This document shows positions 27,990 to 36,842 of a DNA stretch of 64,000 bases, piece by piece. The stretch comes from Salinimicrobium sp963709775. GTDB lineage: Bacteria; Bacteroidota; Bacteroidia; Flavobacteriales; Flavobacteriaceae. The notes below the pieces were generated by a model, which saw only the letters and a list, made by a program, of their open reading frames with translations, was not told where the DNA came from and searched no databases. The number at the start of each line of letters is the position of its first letter. The stretch's first letter is position 1. Position numbers and translations under genes: made by a program. The stretch is taken from assembly GCA_963709775.1 (NCBI GenBank), contig CAVPXS010000022.1, positions 5,011 through 69,010 on the forward strand. Reading direction: 5' to 3'.

Positions 27990-28574
27990 ATGCAAAGTAC
28001 TGTAAAGAAAGGATTTCTGGGTTTTATTATTGTGACAGGGGTGATCATGCTCACCTACATCATCTATAAGAACAATACCAAATCGTTTAGTCCCGAAGCT
28101 ACTGTGGAGTATAGCAGTGGAGATTTGCAGCTGGAAGTCTTTTATAACCGTCCTTATAAGAAAGACAGGACTATCTTTGGCGGACTCGTTCCTTACGACC
28201 AGGTGTGGAGAACCGGAGCTAATGAAGCCACCACTTTTTACACTTCTAAGGATATTCTTGTAGATGGTTCTCTCCTGCAGGCAGGCACCTACACCCTTTG
28301 GACCATTCCAAAAGAGGATTCCTGGAAGATCATCTTCAATTCTGAAATGTACCCCTGGGGCATCACCGCCGACGAACTCCCCTCCCGAATTCCGGAATAT
28401 GATGTACTCACTATCGAAGTGCCGGTGAAAAAATTAAAGAACCCGATCGAACAATTCACTATTTATTTCGAAGAAAAGCAGGGCCTAATAAACTTTAACC
28501 TTGCCTGGGACAAAACTCTGGTGCGTGTTCCCCTGAAAGATCCCGAGACCATAGAACGGGTGAGAGCATCGTGA
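27990..28574 (+). CDS. DUF2911 domain protein
   Basis: 194 residues. An N-terminal membrane anchor (GFLGFIIVTGVIMLTYIIYK) is followed by the DUF2911 region: LQLEVFYNRPYKKDRTIFGGLVPYDQVWRTGANEATTFYTSKDILVDG, LQAGTYTLWTIPKEDSWKIIFNSE. The YxRP...GxLVPY...WRTGANEAT pattern is diagnostic. The domain should lie outside the inner membrane. The molecular function is unknown. It stands alone between repeat arrays. Confidence 0.88.
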   Translation: MQSTVKKGFLGFIIVTGVIMLTYIIYKNNTKSFSPEATVEYSSGDLQLEVFYNRPYKKDRTIFGGLVPYDQVWRTGANEATTFYTSKDILVDGSLLQAGTYTLWTIPKEDSWKIIFNSEMYPWGITADELPSRIPEYDVLTIEVPVKKLKNPIEQFTIYFEEKQGLINFNLAWDKTLVRVPLKDPETIERVRAS

Positions 28575-28694
28575 AAAATTTATGTCACGTCAGGGAATGA
28601 TGATTAAGAGTATTATATTAAAATAAGATTGTCCTGCTTCAGGATACGGTGAGTTTCACAGAAAGGATTAAATTCAATTCCAATAAAAAGAATT

Positions 28695-28767
28695 ATGTCC
28701 CTTTAGGGACATCCTATCGGTAGAAATTAGAATTTATTTAGATGTCCGTGCCTTTAGGTACGGGATA
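28695..28767. repeat. Hairpins upstream of the IS200-type transposase
   Basis: A perfect ATGTCCCTTTAGGGACAT palindrome at 28695-28712, followed by CCTATCGGTAG, and a weaker hairpin (TCCGTGCC, TTTA, GGTACGGGA) near 28745-28765. Together with the downstream array these flank the transposase gene. Confidence 0.65.
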
Positions 28768-28779
28768 TATAAAGGAAGT

Positions 28780-29238
28780 ATGGCAAATACATATACAGAA
28801 ATACATATTCAGACAGTCTTTGCGGTACAAAACAGGGAAAGTCTTATTCGAAATGCTTTTAAAGATGAATTGTATAAGTACATCACCGGCATTATACAAA
28901 GCAATGAACATAAAGTTTTACAAATAAACGGTATGCCGGACCACATCCATATTTTGTTTGGGATGCGACCTTCGCAATCGCTTTCTGATCTTATGAAACA
29001 GGTAAAGCAGGATTCATCTAAATGGATAAACAATAAAGGATTTGTAAATGGAAAATTTTCCTGGCAAGCCGGGTATGGTGCATTTTCATATGCAAAAACG
29101 CAACTGCCAGGTGTGATAAGATATATTCAAAACCAAGAAGAGCATCACAAATCATTGACATTTCAGGAGGAATATATAAACCTTCTGGAAGCATTTAATG
29201 TCAAATTTGATGAACGATATATATTTAAACGTATTTGA
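28780..29238 (+). CDS. tnpA: IS200/IS605-type Y1 transposase
   Basis: 152 residues, full length and intact. MANTYTEIHIQTVFAVQNRESLIRN, then NGMPDHIHILFGM with the HUH motif His-Ile-His, then SLSDLMKQVKQDSSKW, FSWQAGYGAFSYAKTQLPGVIRYIQNQEEHH with the likely catalytic tyrosine, and the YLEAF...DERYIFK-type end. HUH enzymes cut and join single-stranded DNA at hairpins. No TnpB is adjacent. Hairpins on both sides, five of them in a row downstream, suggest a REP-type relationship rather than a simple insertion sequence. Confidence 0.92.
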   Translation: MANTYTEIHIQTVFAVQNRESLIRNAFKDELYKYITGIIQSNEHKVLQINGMPDHIHILFGMRPSQSLSDLMKQVKQDSSKWINNKGFVNGKFSWQAGYGAFSYAKTQLPGVIRYIQNQEEHHKSLTFQEEYINLLEAFNVKFDERYIFKRI

Positions 29239-29251
29239 AGATCGATCATAT

Positions 29252-29550
29252 GCTGTACCTAACGGCACAGTTGCCTTCTCTACATTTTTTTCTACCCATA
29301 GGCAGTCCCTACGGGACTGAAAAATGAAATATTCACTCTGAAATATCCTGGCTACCAATAGGTAGTCCCTACGGGACTGAAATATTTATTTTAAATATTT
29401 GTCCAACCCTAAGTAGTCCCTACGAGATTAAAAATAAATAATCATTCCTCAATATCTTGTTCTACCCATAGGTAGGCCCTATAGGGCCGAAAATGAAATG
29501 ACCATTCCCAATATCAAAATCTACCCATAGATAGTCCTTACGGGATTGAA
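29252..29550. repeat. Array of GTAG-headed REP hairpins
   Basis: The core GTAGTCCCTACGGGAC or a variant starts at about 29302 (GCAG variant), 29362, 29413, 29472 and 29531 (ATAG variant), with spacing of 51-60 bp. Each is preceded by CTACCCATAG-like sequence and followed by TGAAAAT-like sequence. Variation in the stems is often compensatory: GGCCCTATAGGGCC in the fourth. A separate CTGTACC/GGCACAG hairpin is at 29252-29270. A 4-base GTAG head on a hairpin is the known layout of REP sequences recognised by Y1 transposases. Confidence 0.8.
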
Positions 29551-29570
29551 AATGTATCTGAGCTTTCTAT

Positions 29571-29775
29571 TAACCTGCCGTCGGAATGACATTTTTCATA
29601 CAACGGCTTTTGGCCCTTACATGTTAGCCTTTCGCTATTTCTAAATAGTTATCTGCGCTTCCCACCCTTTAGGGAGGGGGAAAGGAAGCGCAAATTTGAA
29701 ATTAAATGTCATTCAGAGCGAAGCTTTTGCGGAGCGAAGAATCTCATTAGTGACAGGAGAGATCCCTTTGGAATG
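29571..29775. repeat. Composite repeat, locus 4
   Basis: A partial right end (CCGTCGGAATGACA) at 29576-29590, filler, a GCGCTTCC/CCCTTTAGGG hairpin at about 29654-29690, then the left part of a TGTCATTC element from 29707. It runs into the M23 gene stop. Confidence 0.7.
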
Positions 29776-30462
29776 TTATTGGATCTTCAGCAACAGATTT
29801 GGATCAGGACAATTGTCCAGGTAGAAATCCAGGTCTTTTCTGGCGGCGACGCCGGGATAATCTCCTTTTTTGCCGCCCATATCCAGAATGATCTGAAAAT
29901 GAAGATGAGGTGCATAATTTCCGTTTTCTAACGCACCTCCCAATGTAGCGATCTGTTCTCCCTGTTTTACCTTCTGCCCCTCCTTCAGGTTTTCCAGGGA
30001 TCTTTTTTCCAGATGTCCGTATAGCGTGTAGAACTTTTTGTCTTCGATTTGATGCTCCAGAATAATAGTAGGTCCGTAATCACCAAAATTGTCGTTATTT
30101 CTAAAACTGTGGATCTTTCCATCCAAAACAGCAAGTACACCTGTACCCAGCGGTGCCCAGATATCCAAACCAATATGCCGGTTCCTTATCAATTCTTCCT
30201 CTTCAGCAGAAGAAAATAAATCACTGCGCTTGTAAAGTCCGCGGTGTTCATTGTAACCTCCATAGGTTATCTTTCCTCCCTGCTTCCGCAGAAAATTATC
30301 GAGGTATTCCTGAAAAGCTTCAGGAGAATTAAAATGAGCCTGGGATAACTCAGGATTATTGACCGAAAGATCAACATGCCGGTACTCAGACAAAGAAAAA
30401 CCGGCATCAATTACGGGAGTGAATCCTGTGGTGAGGCCGGTTAAGAAATTATGACGGGACAT
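29776..30462 (-). CDS. M23 family metallopeptidase (copy 1)
   Basis: 228 residues. The LytM zinc site is complete: His96 and Asp100 in RHIGLDIWAPLG, His150 in YGHLEKRS, and HLHFQ at 186-190. Such enzymes cut peptide bridges in peptidoglycan or other peptides. No signal peptide is visible at the N-terminus (MSRHNFLTGLTTGFTPVID), so the location is unclear. It follows the 11-residue-repeat protein gene by 23 bp, last in the sigma-factor operon. The last residues (CPDPNLLLKIQ) lie outside the duplicated unit and are missing from copy 2. Confidence 0.85.
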   Translation of the reverse strand: MSRHNFLTGLTTGFTPVIDAGFSLSEYRHVDLSVNNPELSQAHFNSPEAFQEYLDNFLRKQGGKITYGGYNEHRGLYKRSDLFSSAEEEELIRNRHIGLDIWAPLGTGVLAVLDGKIHSFRNNDNFGDYGPTIILEHQIEDKKFYTLYGHLEKRSLENLKEGQKVKQGEQIATLGGALENGNYAPHLHFQIILDMGGKKGDYPGVAARKDLDFYLDNCPDPNLLLKIQ

Positions 30463-30485
30463 TTACTTTTTTGTCCAAAAATATG

Positions 30486-31884
30486 CTACTTCAAAATAAC
30501 ATCGCTGAATCTTACCTGAATATTTATCAAGGCACCGGCATTTTGGCTGCCGTTATAACCTTTTAATTTTTGATTGTCATAGGATTTACTGGAGGTTAAC
30601 TTCAATCCTTTGGGATATTCCACTTCGCTATTGGTTCCATTATAGGTGAAATTGAAGGGACTATCGGGAAGATCGAGTACCAGGTCTGAATTCTCGAGAG
30701 TAATATCCAAATTCTTAAAACTAGACGATACTTTATCTATCCTTAGCTCCCCAAAAGTCCCGGCAAGAATTCCTGTTTCTCCCAGCTCTTTGAGATGCAC
30801 ATTACTCGAGTTGGAGTCTAGTTTAAGGCTTTCGGCTTTTTCGATCTTCAGGTCCTGCACATAAGCCGCGTTAAGAACTCCGTACTTCCAGTTCTTTATC
30901 ATTACAGGCGTATAAGCCACCTTAAGATTCGTATTCTTTCCGGCTATTTCTGCAGCATTGAATTTAGAATGAGATACTTCTCCTCTAAGATTGTTGGTAG
31001 TTCCTCCAAGCTGCACTTCTCCGTGGCGCACGTTGAGCTTTAATTGTCCATTTCGGGGCATTCTCACCTTCAAAACTTTCTTCTCAGAATTTCCATCTTT
31101 AAGAATAATAACATTGGATTTTGAATTCCCTTTTTGCTCCTTTGCCTGCTTTTCTACATTGGCGGCCCAGGTCTCCATCTCCTTTCCAAATTCTTCACCC
31201 CACTTTTCCATATCTTTCCCAAAGCTTTCGCCCCAGGCTTCCATTTTTTTCTCAAAATCCTTACTCCAGGCCTCCATTTTCATCTCCTGCTTTTTCCGAA
31301 TTGCAGAATCCCTTTCAAAATTCTGTGCCCAGTCTTCCATCGCCTTTTCGAAATCCTTCCCGAAGTTCTTCTCTATCTTTTTCTCAAACTGCTCCATGTA
31401 CTTCTCACCATCTTTCTGATACTGCTCATAATCGAAGTGGATCTCTCCCATGCTGGCATAAAATTCAGGTGGTAAAGGATGATTTGCCATACCTTCCAGC
31501 ATTGGCCCGATCATGTTCGGTTAACGGGGCGATCATCTCAGGCAGTTTTGCAAGTGGAGCCTGCAGTGCAGCCATATTAAAATCCCCGGGACCACCCGGT
31601 GCTGCGGCCGAATTTATCTTCACCTCCGATGCCGATCCATCCACATCCAGCATCCACCTTTGAAGAGCTTTGGTGTTATTGCCTTCCCCTCCTTCAAGGT
31701 GAGCCGATACGCGGACTTCATTTTTATCCCAGTACTCGACATTTATCAGCGTGTGGCGGGCATCAATATTCACCGTTACGTCCTTATTCGTTTTAAAAGT
31801 TTTATCCAGTTTGCTTGTCTGCGCCAGCATAGGAGCCGCACAAAGCAGTGCTATAATCGCGGTTTTAAGCTTTGTAGTTTTCAT
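30486..31884 (-). CDS. Secreted protein with 11-residue repeats, split by a frameshift (copy 1)
   Basis: Two frames: 139 residues from 31884 (signal peptide MKTTKLKTAIIALLCAAPMLAQ, then a beta-rich part NKDVTVNIDARHTLINVEYWDKNEVRVSAHLEGG) and 342 residues ending at 30486. The second has a helical part with five copies of M-E-x-W-x-x-x-F-x-K-x (residues 59-69 and 80-123). A beta-helix-like part (QLKLNVRHGEVQLGGTTNN...LKLDSNSSNVHLKELG...LDITLENSDLVL) resembles DUF4097-type adhesin-like domains. The frames overlap by 50 bp with an ATG inside. The break is identical in copy 2. It follows the anti-sigma gene with a 20-bp overlap. Confidence 0.75.
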
Positions 31885-32488
31885 TTTCCTGAATCTTAGA
31901 TTGATTGATATCTTTAATTTTATTCTTCAATTTGTTTAGCAATTCCAGTCTTAGTTGCAAGTTGGAGATCAAAGCCTCTACACTGCTTTCTGTAAGGCCG
32001 GTTTCATTTATCTCGGCATTTAACTTTTTGTATTCCTGGTCGAGGCCCGATAACTGCTTCATAAAAGAATCCACCAGCGCTTTGTTAGAATCGTTCACAT
32101 CCAGTTTTGCCAGTTCCATATTTAAGCTCGCCAGGTAAAAGTTCTCGATCTTTTTATATTCGGGCGAAACATCGCTTAATTGATACTCTTTGGTCACCGG
32201 GATATCGCTGTCGTTGTCGGTTTCAGTTTCTACCTCAACAGGAGCGTCGGTTACCTGGCTGCCGTTAAAGCTGTCGTTTTGATCAAGAAAGAAGAATCCA
32301 ATTCCCAATACCACTATGAACACAGCAGCTATCTTAAGGAAGAAGAAATTCCTGTTTGAAGATTTTTCATTTTTTTCCTGCGGAAAGTTTTCTTCAAGTC
32401 TTGCCTCAAATCTCTTGTGATGTCCTTTTGGGGGCCTGGAAGGCAAGGTTCTGTCTTCCTGTAACATCTTTCTAATATCCTGTGCCAT
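31865..32488 (-). CDS. Membrane anti-sigma-like protein (copy 1)
   Basis: 207 residues. The N-terminal cytoplasmic part (MAQDIRKMLQEDRTLPSRPPKGHHKRFEARLEENF) is followed by one membrane helix (FLKIAAVFIVVLGIGFFFL, about residues 50-68), an acidic linker, and a helical outer part (SPEYKKIENFYLASLNMELAKLD, MKQLSGLDQEYKKLNAEINETGL, NLQLRLELLNKLKNKIKD). The reading frame overlaps the sigma factor gene by 17 bp, so translation is likely coupled. The layout sigma factor then single-pass membrane protein is that of an anti-sigma factor. No ZAS zinc motif is visible. Confidence 0.7.
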   Translation of the reverse strand: MAQDIRKMLQEDRTLPSRPPKGHHKRFEARLEENFPQEKNEKSSNRNFFFLKIAAVFIVVLGIGFFFLDQNDSFNGSQVTDAPVEVETETDNDSDIPVTKEYQLSDVSPEYKKIENFYLASLNMELAKLDVNDSNKALVDSFMKQLSGLDQEYKKLNAEINETGLTESSVEALISNLQLRLELLNKLKNKIKDINQSKIQENENYKA

Positions 32489-33044
32489 GTCTTTTTTCTT
32501 TAAGTTCTTCCTGTAATTTCTTCTTTCCGCGGTGTACCAGTGTTCTGGAGGCCACCTGAGAAATATTCAGTATATCTGCAATTTCTTCGTGATCATAACC
32601 TTCAATGAGATACAACATGAGAGGATAGCGATATTTTTCGGGCAGCTCCTCCATAGCCTTTTTCACCTCTTCGAGTCCGACACCGTCATCAACATTCCAG
32701 TTCTCCTCTTCCTCCACAGTTCCAAGGATCTGTTCATTGATCGCTACAAGCTCCAACTTCCGGGCCTTTAGCTTATCGAGGCACTTGTTGATAACGATCC
32801 TCTTGAGCCAGGCTCCAAACGACACCTCCCCGGTGAATTGCGCCAGTTTCTCGAAGGCTTTGATAAAAGCCTCCTGCATGGCATCCTCAGCTTCAAACGG
32901 ATCGTTGATAAACCTCTGGGCAACATAATACATGCCGTCGCAATACTTGTTATAAAGCTTAAGCTGCGCCCTGCGGTCGTTCTGTTTGCAAGCCTCTATT
33001 AATTGATGTTGTATCAAAATAACTTCAGTTTGGTTGGGTTTCAC
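32472..33044 (-). CDS. ECF-type RNA polymerase sigma factor (copy 1)
   Basis: About 190 residues from the GTG at 33044 (MKPNQTEVILIQHQLIEACKQNDRRAQLKLYNKYCDGMYYVAQRF). Region 2 continues with FEAEDAMQEAFIKAFEKLAQFTGEVSFGAWLKRIVINKCLDKLK. Region 4 has MEELPEKYRYPLMLYLIEGYDHEEIADILNISQVASRTLVHRGKKKLQEEL, a clear helix-turn-helix. A TTG at 33077 opens the same frame, but that TTG lies in a TTTTTTTG run that looks like a promoter box. Relatives begin near the GTG. First gene of a four-gene operon with its anti-sigma partner. Confidence 0.88.
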   Translation of the reverse strand: MKPNQTEVILIQHQLIEACKQNDRRAQLKLYNKYCDGMYYVAQRFINDPFEAEDAMQEAFIKAFEKLAQFTGEVSFGAWLKRIVINKCLDKLKARKLELVAINEQILGTVEEEENWNVDDGVGLEEVKKAMEELPEKYRYPLMLYLIEGYDHEEIADILNISQVASRTLVHRGKKKLQEELKEKRHGTGY

Positions 33045-33160
33045 TTTAAAGACGACAATATTTCTGTCGCGTTGCAAAAAAACTTATTAAATGTAGATTT
33101 TTTTCTGAAGACCTTTCCAAAATGGCATTTTTGAGAGGTTTGCTGCGGAAGGTTTTATCC

Positions 33161-33566
33161 AGCATATTTAAAATGTTGCGAGGTGCGGGTTGCGGGTTGC
33201 GAGGTGTGGCTTGAAAGTTCTAAACTGTTGCAGGTTGCCGGTTACCTGTTTTCCGAAGCTTTAGCAAAAGAGGGCTGTTCACAGTTTTGTTGTCATTTCG
33301 AAGGAGCTTTTTCAGCGACTGAGAAATCTCTTTTTAGTGGCCGGAGGGTGGAGGACAGTGGACAGGAAGAGGTGCTGAAAGTTACCGTTGCGCGAGGTAG
33401 TGTTGCGGAAGATTTTATTAAGCATATTTCAAAATGTTGCGAGGTGCGGGTTGCGGGTTGGGAACTGTTGCAGGTTGCGGGTTCTCCGAAGCTTTGGCAA
33501 CGGAAGGCACTTTACAGGTTTCTTGTCATTTCGAAGGAGCTTTTTTAGCGACTGAGAAATCTCTTT
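33161..33566. repeat. Filler and palindromes between the two units
   Basis: TTGCGGGTTGCGAG words (twice), then two copies of the sequence around GTCATTTCGAAGGAGCTTTT...GCGACTGAGAAATCTC (near 33290 and 33525), a palindromic family also found at 37.1, 37.3 and 37.5 kb. An open frame at 33183-33548 is repeat translation only. Confidence 0.6.
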
Positions 33567-34259
33567 TTACTGGACGGAAAGTAACAAAGTAAGTACAGTA
33601 AGAAGCAATTGTCCAGGTAGAAATCCAGGTCTTTTTTGGCGGCGACTGCCGGGATAATCTCCTTTTTTGCCGCCCATATCCAGAATGATCTGAAAATGAA
33701 GATGAGGTGCATAATTTCCGTTTTCTAACGCACCTCCCAATGTAGCGATCTGTTCTCCCTGTTTTACCTTCTGCCCCTCCTTCAGGTTTTCCAGGGATCT
33801 TTTTTCCAAATGTCCGTATAGCGTATAGAACTTTTTGTCTGCGATTTGATGCTCCAGAATAATAGTAGGTCCGTAATCACCAAAATTGTCGTTATTTCTA
33901 AAACTGTGGATCTTTCCATCCAAAACAGCAAGTACACTTGTACCCAGCGGTGCCCAGATATCCAAACCAATATGTCGGTTCCTTATCAATTCTTCCTCTT
34001 CAGCAGAAGAAAATAAATCACTGCGCTTGTAAAGTCCGCGGTGTTCATTGTAACCTCCATAGGTTATCTTTCCTCCCTGCTTCCGCAGAAAATTATCGAG
34101 GTATTCCTGAAAAGCTTCAGGAGAATTAAAATGAGCCTGGGATAACTCAGGATTATTGACCGAAAGATCAACATGCCGATACTCCGGCAAAGAAAAACCG
34201 GCATCAATTACGGGAGTGAATCCTGTAGTGAGGCCGGTTAAGAAATTATGACGGGACAT
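33567..34259 (-). pseudogene. M23 family metallopeptidase (copy 2, altered C-terminus)
   Basis: Nearly identical to copy 1 through residue 203 or so, with the zinc-site motifs RHIGLD, YGHLEK and HLHFQ kept. One extra T near 33645 shifts the frame after GGKKGDYPG. The last 25 residues come from another frame and from the junction filler. Even without the extra base, the duplicate ends at the junction and lacks the last residues of copy 1. The zinc site lies before the break, so partial activity is conceivable. Substitutions relative to copy 1 include Ser25Pro and Gly108Ser. Confidence 0.7.
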
Positions 34260-34282
34260 TTACTTTTTTGTCCAAAAATATG

Positions 34283-35681
34283 CTACTTCAAAATAACATC
34301 GCTGAATCTTACCTGAATATTTATCAAGGCACCGGCATTTTGGCTGCCGTTATAACCTTTTAATTTTTGATTGTCATAGGATTTACTGGAGGTTAGCTTC
34401 AATCCTTTGGGATATTCCACTTCGCTATTGGTTCCATTATAGGTGAAGTTGAAGGGACTATCGGGAAGATCGAGTACCAGGTCTGAATTCTCGAGAGTAA
34501 TATCCAAATTCTTAAAACCAGGCGATACTTTATCTATCCTTAGCTCCCCAAAAGTCCCGGCAAGAATTCCTGTTTCTCCCAGCTCTTTGAGATGCACATT
34601 ACTCGAGTTGGAGTCTAGTTTAAGGCTTTCGGCTTTTTCGATCTTCAGGTCCTGCACATAAGCCGCGTTAAGAACTCCGTACTTCCAGTTCTTTATCATT
34701 ACAGGCGTATAAGCCACCTTAAGATTCGTATTCTTTCCGGCTATTTCTGCAGCATTGAATTTAGAATGAGATACTTCCCCTCTAAGATTGTTGGTAGTTC
34801 CTCCAAGCTGCACTTCTCCGTGGCGCACGTTGAGCTTTAATTGTCCATTTCGGGGCATTCTCACCTTCAAAACTTTCTTCTCAGAATTTCCATCCTTAAG
34901 GATAATAACATTGGATTTTGAATTCCCTTTTTGCTCCTTTGCCTGCTTTTCTACATTGGCGGCCCAGGTCTCCATCTCCTTTCCAAATTCTTCACCCCAC
35001 TTTTCCATATCTTTCCCAAAGCTTTCGCCCCAGGCTTCCATTTTCTTCTCAAAATCCTTACTCCAGGCCTCCATTTTCATCTCCTGCTTTTTTCGAATTG
35101 CAGAATCCCTTTCAAAATTCTGTGCCCAGTCTTCCATCGCCTTTTCGAAATCCTTCCCGAAGTTCTTCTCTATCTTTTTCTCAAACTGCTCCATATACTT
35201 CTCACCATCTTTCTGATACTGCTCATAATCGAAGTGGATCTCTCCCATGCTGGCATAAAATTCAGGTGGTAAAGGATGATTTGCCATACCTTCCAGCATT
35301 GGCCCGATCATGTTCGGTTAACGGGGCGATCATCTCAGGCAGTTTTGCAAGTGGAGCCTGCAGTGCAGCCATATTAAAATCCCCGGGGCCACCCGGTGCT
35401 GCGGCCGAATTTATCTTCACCTCCGATGCCGATCCATCCACATCCAGCATCCACCTTTGAAGAGCTTTGGTGTTATTGCTTTCCCCTCCTTCAAGGTGAG
35501 CCGATACGCGGACTTCATTTTTATCCCAGTACTCGACATTTATCAGCGTGTGGCGGGCATCAATATTCACCGTTACGTCCTTATTCGTTTTAAAAGTTTT
35601 ATCCAGTTTGCTTGTCTGCGCCAGCATAGGAGCCGCACAGAGCAGTGCTATAATCGCGGTTTTAAGCTTTGTAGTTTTCAT
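34283..35681 (-). CDS. Secreted protein with 11-residue repeats, split by the same frameshift (copy 2)
   Basis: Duplicate of 30486-31884. The same two frames overlap at the same point (35311-35262). Only a few residues differ, such as GESNN for GEGNN in the first part and KVSPGFKN for KVSSSFKN in the second. Signal peptide, five M-E-x-W repeats and the beta-rich end are all kept. Confidence 0.72.
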
Positions 35682-36286
35682 TTTCCTGAATCTTAGATTG
35701 ATTGATATCTTTAATTTTATTCTTCAATTTGTTTAGCAATTCCAGTCTTAGTTGCAAGTTGGAGATCAAAGCCTCTACACTGCTTTCTGTAAGGCCGGTT
35801 TCATTTATCTCGGCATTTAACTTTTTGTATTCCTGGTCGAGGCCCGATAACTGCTTCATAAAAGAATCCACCAGTGCTTTGTTAGAATCGTTCACATCCA
35901 GTTTTGCCAGTTCCATATTTAAGCTCGCCAGGTAAAAGTTCTCGATCTTTTTATATTCGGGCGAAACATCGCTTAATTGATACTCTTTGGTCACCGGGAT
36001 ACTCGCTGTCGTTGTCGGTTTCAGTTTCTACCTCAACAGGAGCGTCGGTTACCTGGCTGCCGTTAAAGCTGTCGTTTTGATCAAGAAAGAAGAATCCAAT
36101 TCCCAATACCACTATGAACACAGCAGCTATCTTAAGGAAGAAGAAATTCCTGTTTGAAGATTTTTCATTTTTTTCCTGCGGAAAGTTTTCTTCAAGTCTT
36201 GCCTCAAATCTCTTGTGATGTCCTTTTGGGGGCCTGGAAGGCAAGGTTCTGTCTTCCTGCAACATCTTTCTAATATCCTGTGCCAT
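35662..36286 (-). pseudogene. Membrane anti-sigma-like protein, frameshifted (copy 2)
   Basis: Duplicate of 31865-32488 with one extra base near 36002. The first frame (from 36286) keeps the cytoplasmic part and membrane helix, then runs out after about 111 residues (...DNDSEYPGDQRVSIKRCFARI). The outer helical domain is in the other frame (35994-35662). If real, the product is a truncated anti-sigma factor that keeps its cytoplasmic sigma-binding part. Confidence 0.75.
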
Positions 36287-36842
36287 GTCTTTTTTCTTTA
36301 AGTTCTTCCTGTAATTTCTTTTTTCCGCGGTGTACCAGTGTTCTGGAGGCCACCTGAGAAATATTCAGTATATCTGCAATTTCTTCGTGATCATAACCTT
36401 CAATGAGATACAACATGAGAGGATAGCGGTATTTTTCGGGCAGCTCCTCCATAGCCTTTTTCACCTCTTCGAGTCCGACACCGTCATCAACATTCCAGTT
36501 CTCCTCTTCCTCCACAGTTCCAAGGATCTGTTCATTGATCGCTACAAGCTCCAACTTCCGGGCCTTTAGCTTATCGAGGCACTTGTTGATAACGATCCTC
36601 TTGAGCCAGGCTCCAAACGACACCTCCCCGGTGAATTGCGCCAGTTTCTCGAAGGCTTTGATAAAAGCCTCCTGCATGGCATCCTCAGCTTCAAACGGAT
36701 CATTGATAAACCTCTGGGCAACATAATACATGCCGTCGCAATACTTGTTATAAAGCTTAAGCTGCGCCCTGCGGTCGTTCTGTTTGCAAGCCTCTATTAA
36801 TTGATGTTGTATCAAAATAACTTCAGTTTGGTTGGGTTTCAC
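36270..36842 (-). CDS. ECF-type RNA polymerase sigma factor (copy 2)
   Basis: Identical in predicted protein sequence to the copy at 32472-33044, with only silent changes seen. It starts at the GTG at 36842 by the same argument. It overlaps the broken anti-sigma copy by 17 bp. Both units also keep the same upstream DNA for at least 250 bp, so both should have the same promoter. Confidence 0.88.
   Translation of the reverse strand: MKPNQTEVILIQHQLIEACKQNDRRAQLKLYNKYCDGMYYVAQRFINDPFEAEDAMQEAFIKAFEKLAQFTGEVSFGAWLKRIVINKCLDKLKARKLELVAINEQILGTVEEEENWNVDDGVGLEEVKKAMEELPEKYRYPLMLYLIEGYDHEEIADILNISQVASRTLVHRGKKKLQEELKEKRHGTGY

Larger units (their letters stand above)
29810..33605. repeat. Tandem duplication, unit 1
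   Basis: Direct repeat of 33606-37610 at an offset of 3796-3798 bp over four genes. The left edge is CAATTGTCC at 29810; the right edge joins unit 2 at AGAAGCAATTG near 33605. Within the genes, visible differences are few (roughly one or two percent). Filler between 33380 and 33520 differs in length from unit 2. Confidence 0.93.

Noticed and set aside
27556..28005. 149-codon plus-strand ORF and the overlapping 75-codon ORF
   Set aside because: They translate the tandem composite repeat; the same peptide (FRAKLLRSEESL) appears again and again.
29252..29550. CRISPR-like row of regularly spaced repeats
   Set aside because: The repeats are short hairpins with compensatory stem changes, the spacing varies from 51 to 60 bp, the spacers resemble one another, and no cas genes are near. 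A Y1 transposase lies next to it, so REP is the better reading.
30991..31663. Long plus-strand ORFs (142 and 180 codons) opposite the repeat protein gene, and the same pair near 34788-35460
   Set aside because: They are antisense to the Glu/Lys-rich helical repeat and give low-complexity Ser/Phe/Pro protein; the minus-strand gene has signal peptide and domain structure.
33045..33077. TTG at 33077 (and 36875) as the sigma factor start
   Set aside because: The TTG falls in a TTTTTTTG run that looks like a promoter box; the conserved family sequence begins near the GTG at 33044 (36842 in copy 2).
33183..33548. 121-codon ORF between the duplicated units
   Set aside because: It is a translation of filler and of two copies of the GAAGGAGCTTTT palindrome.
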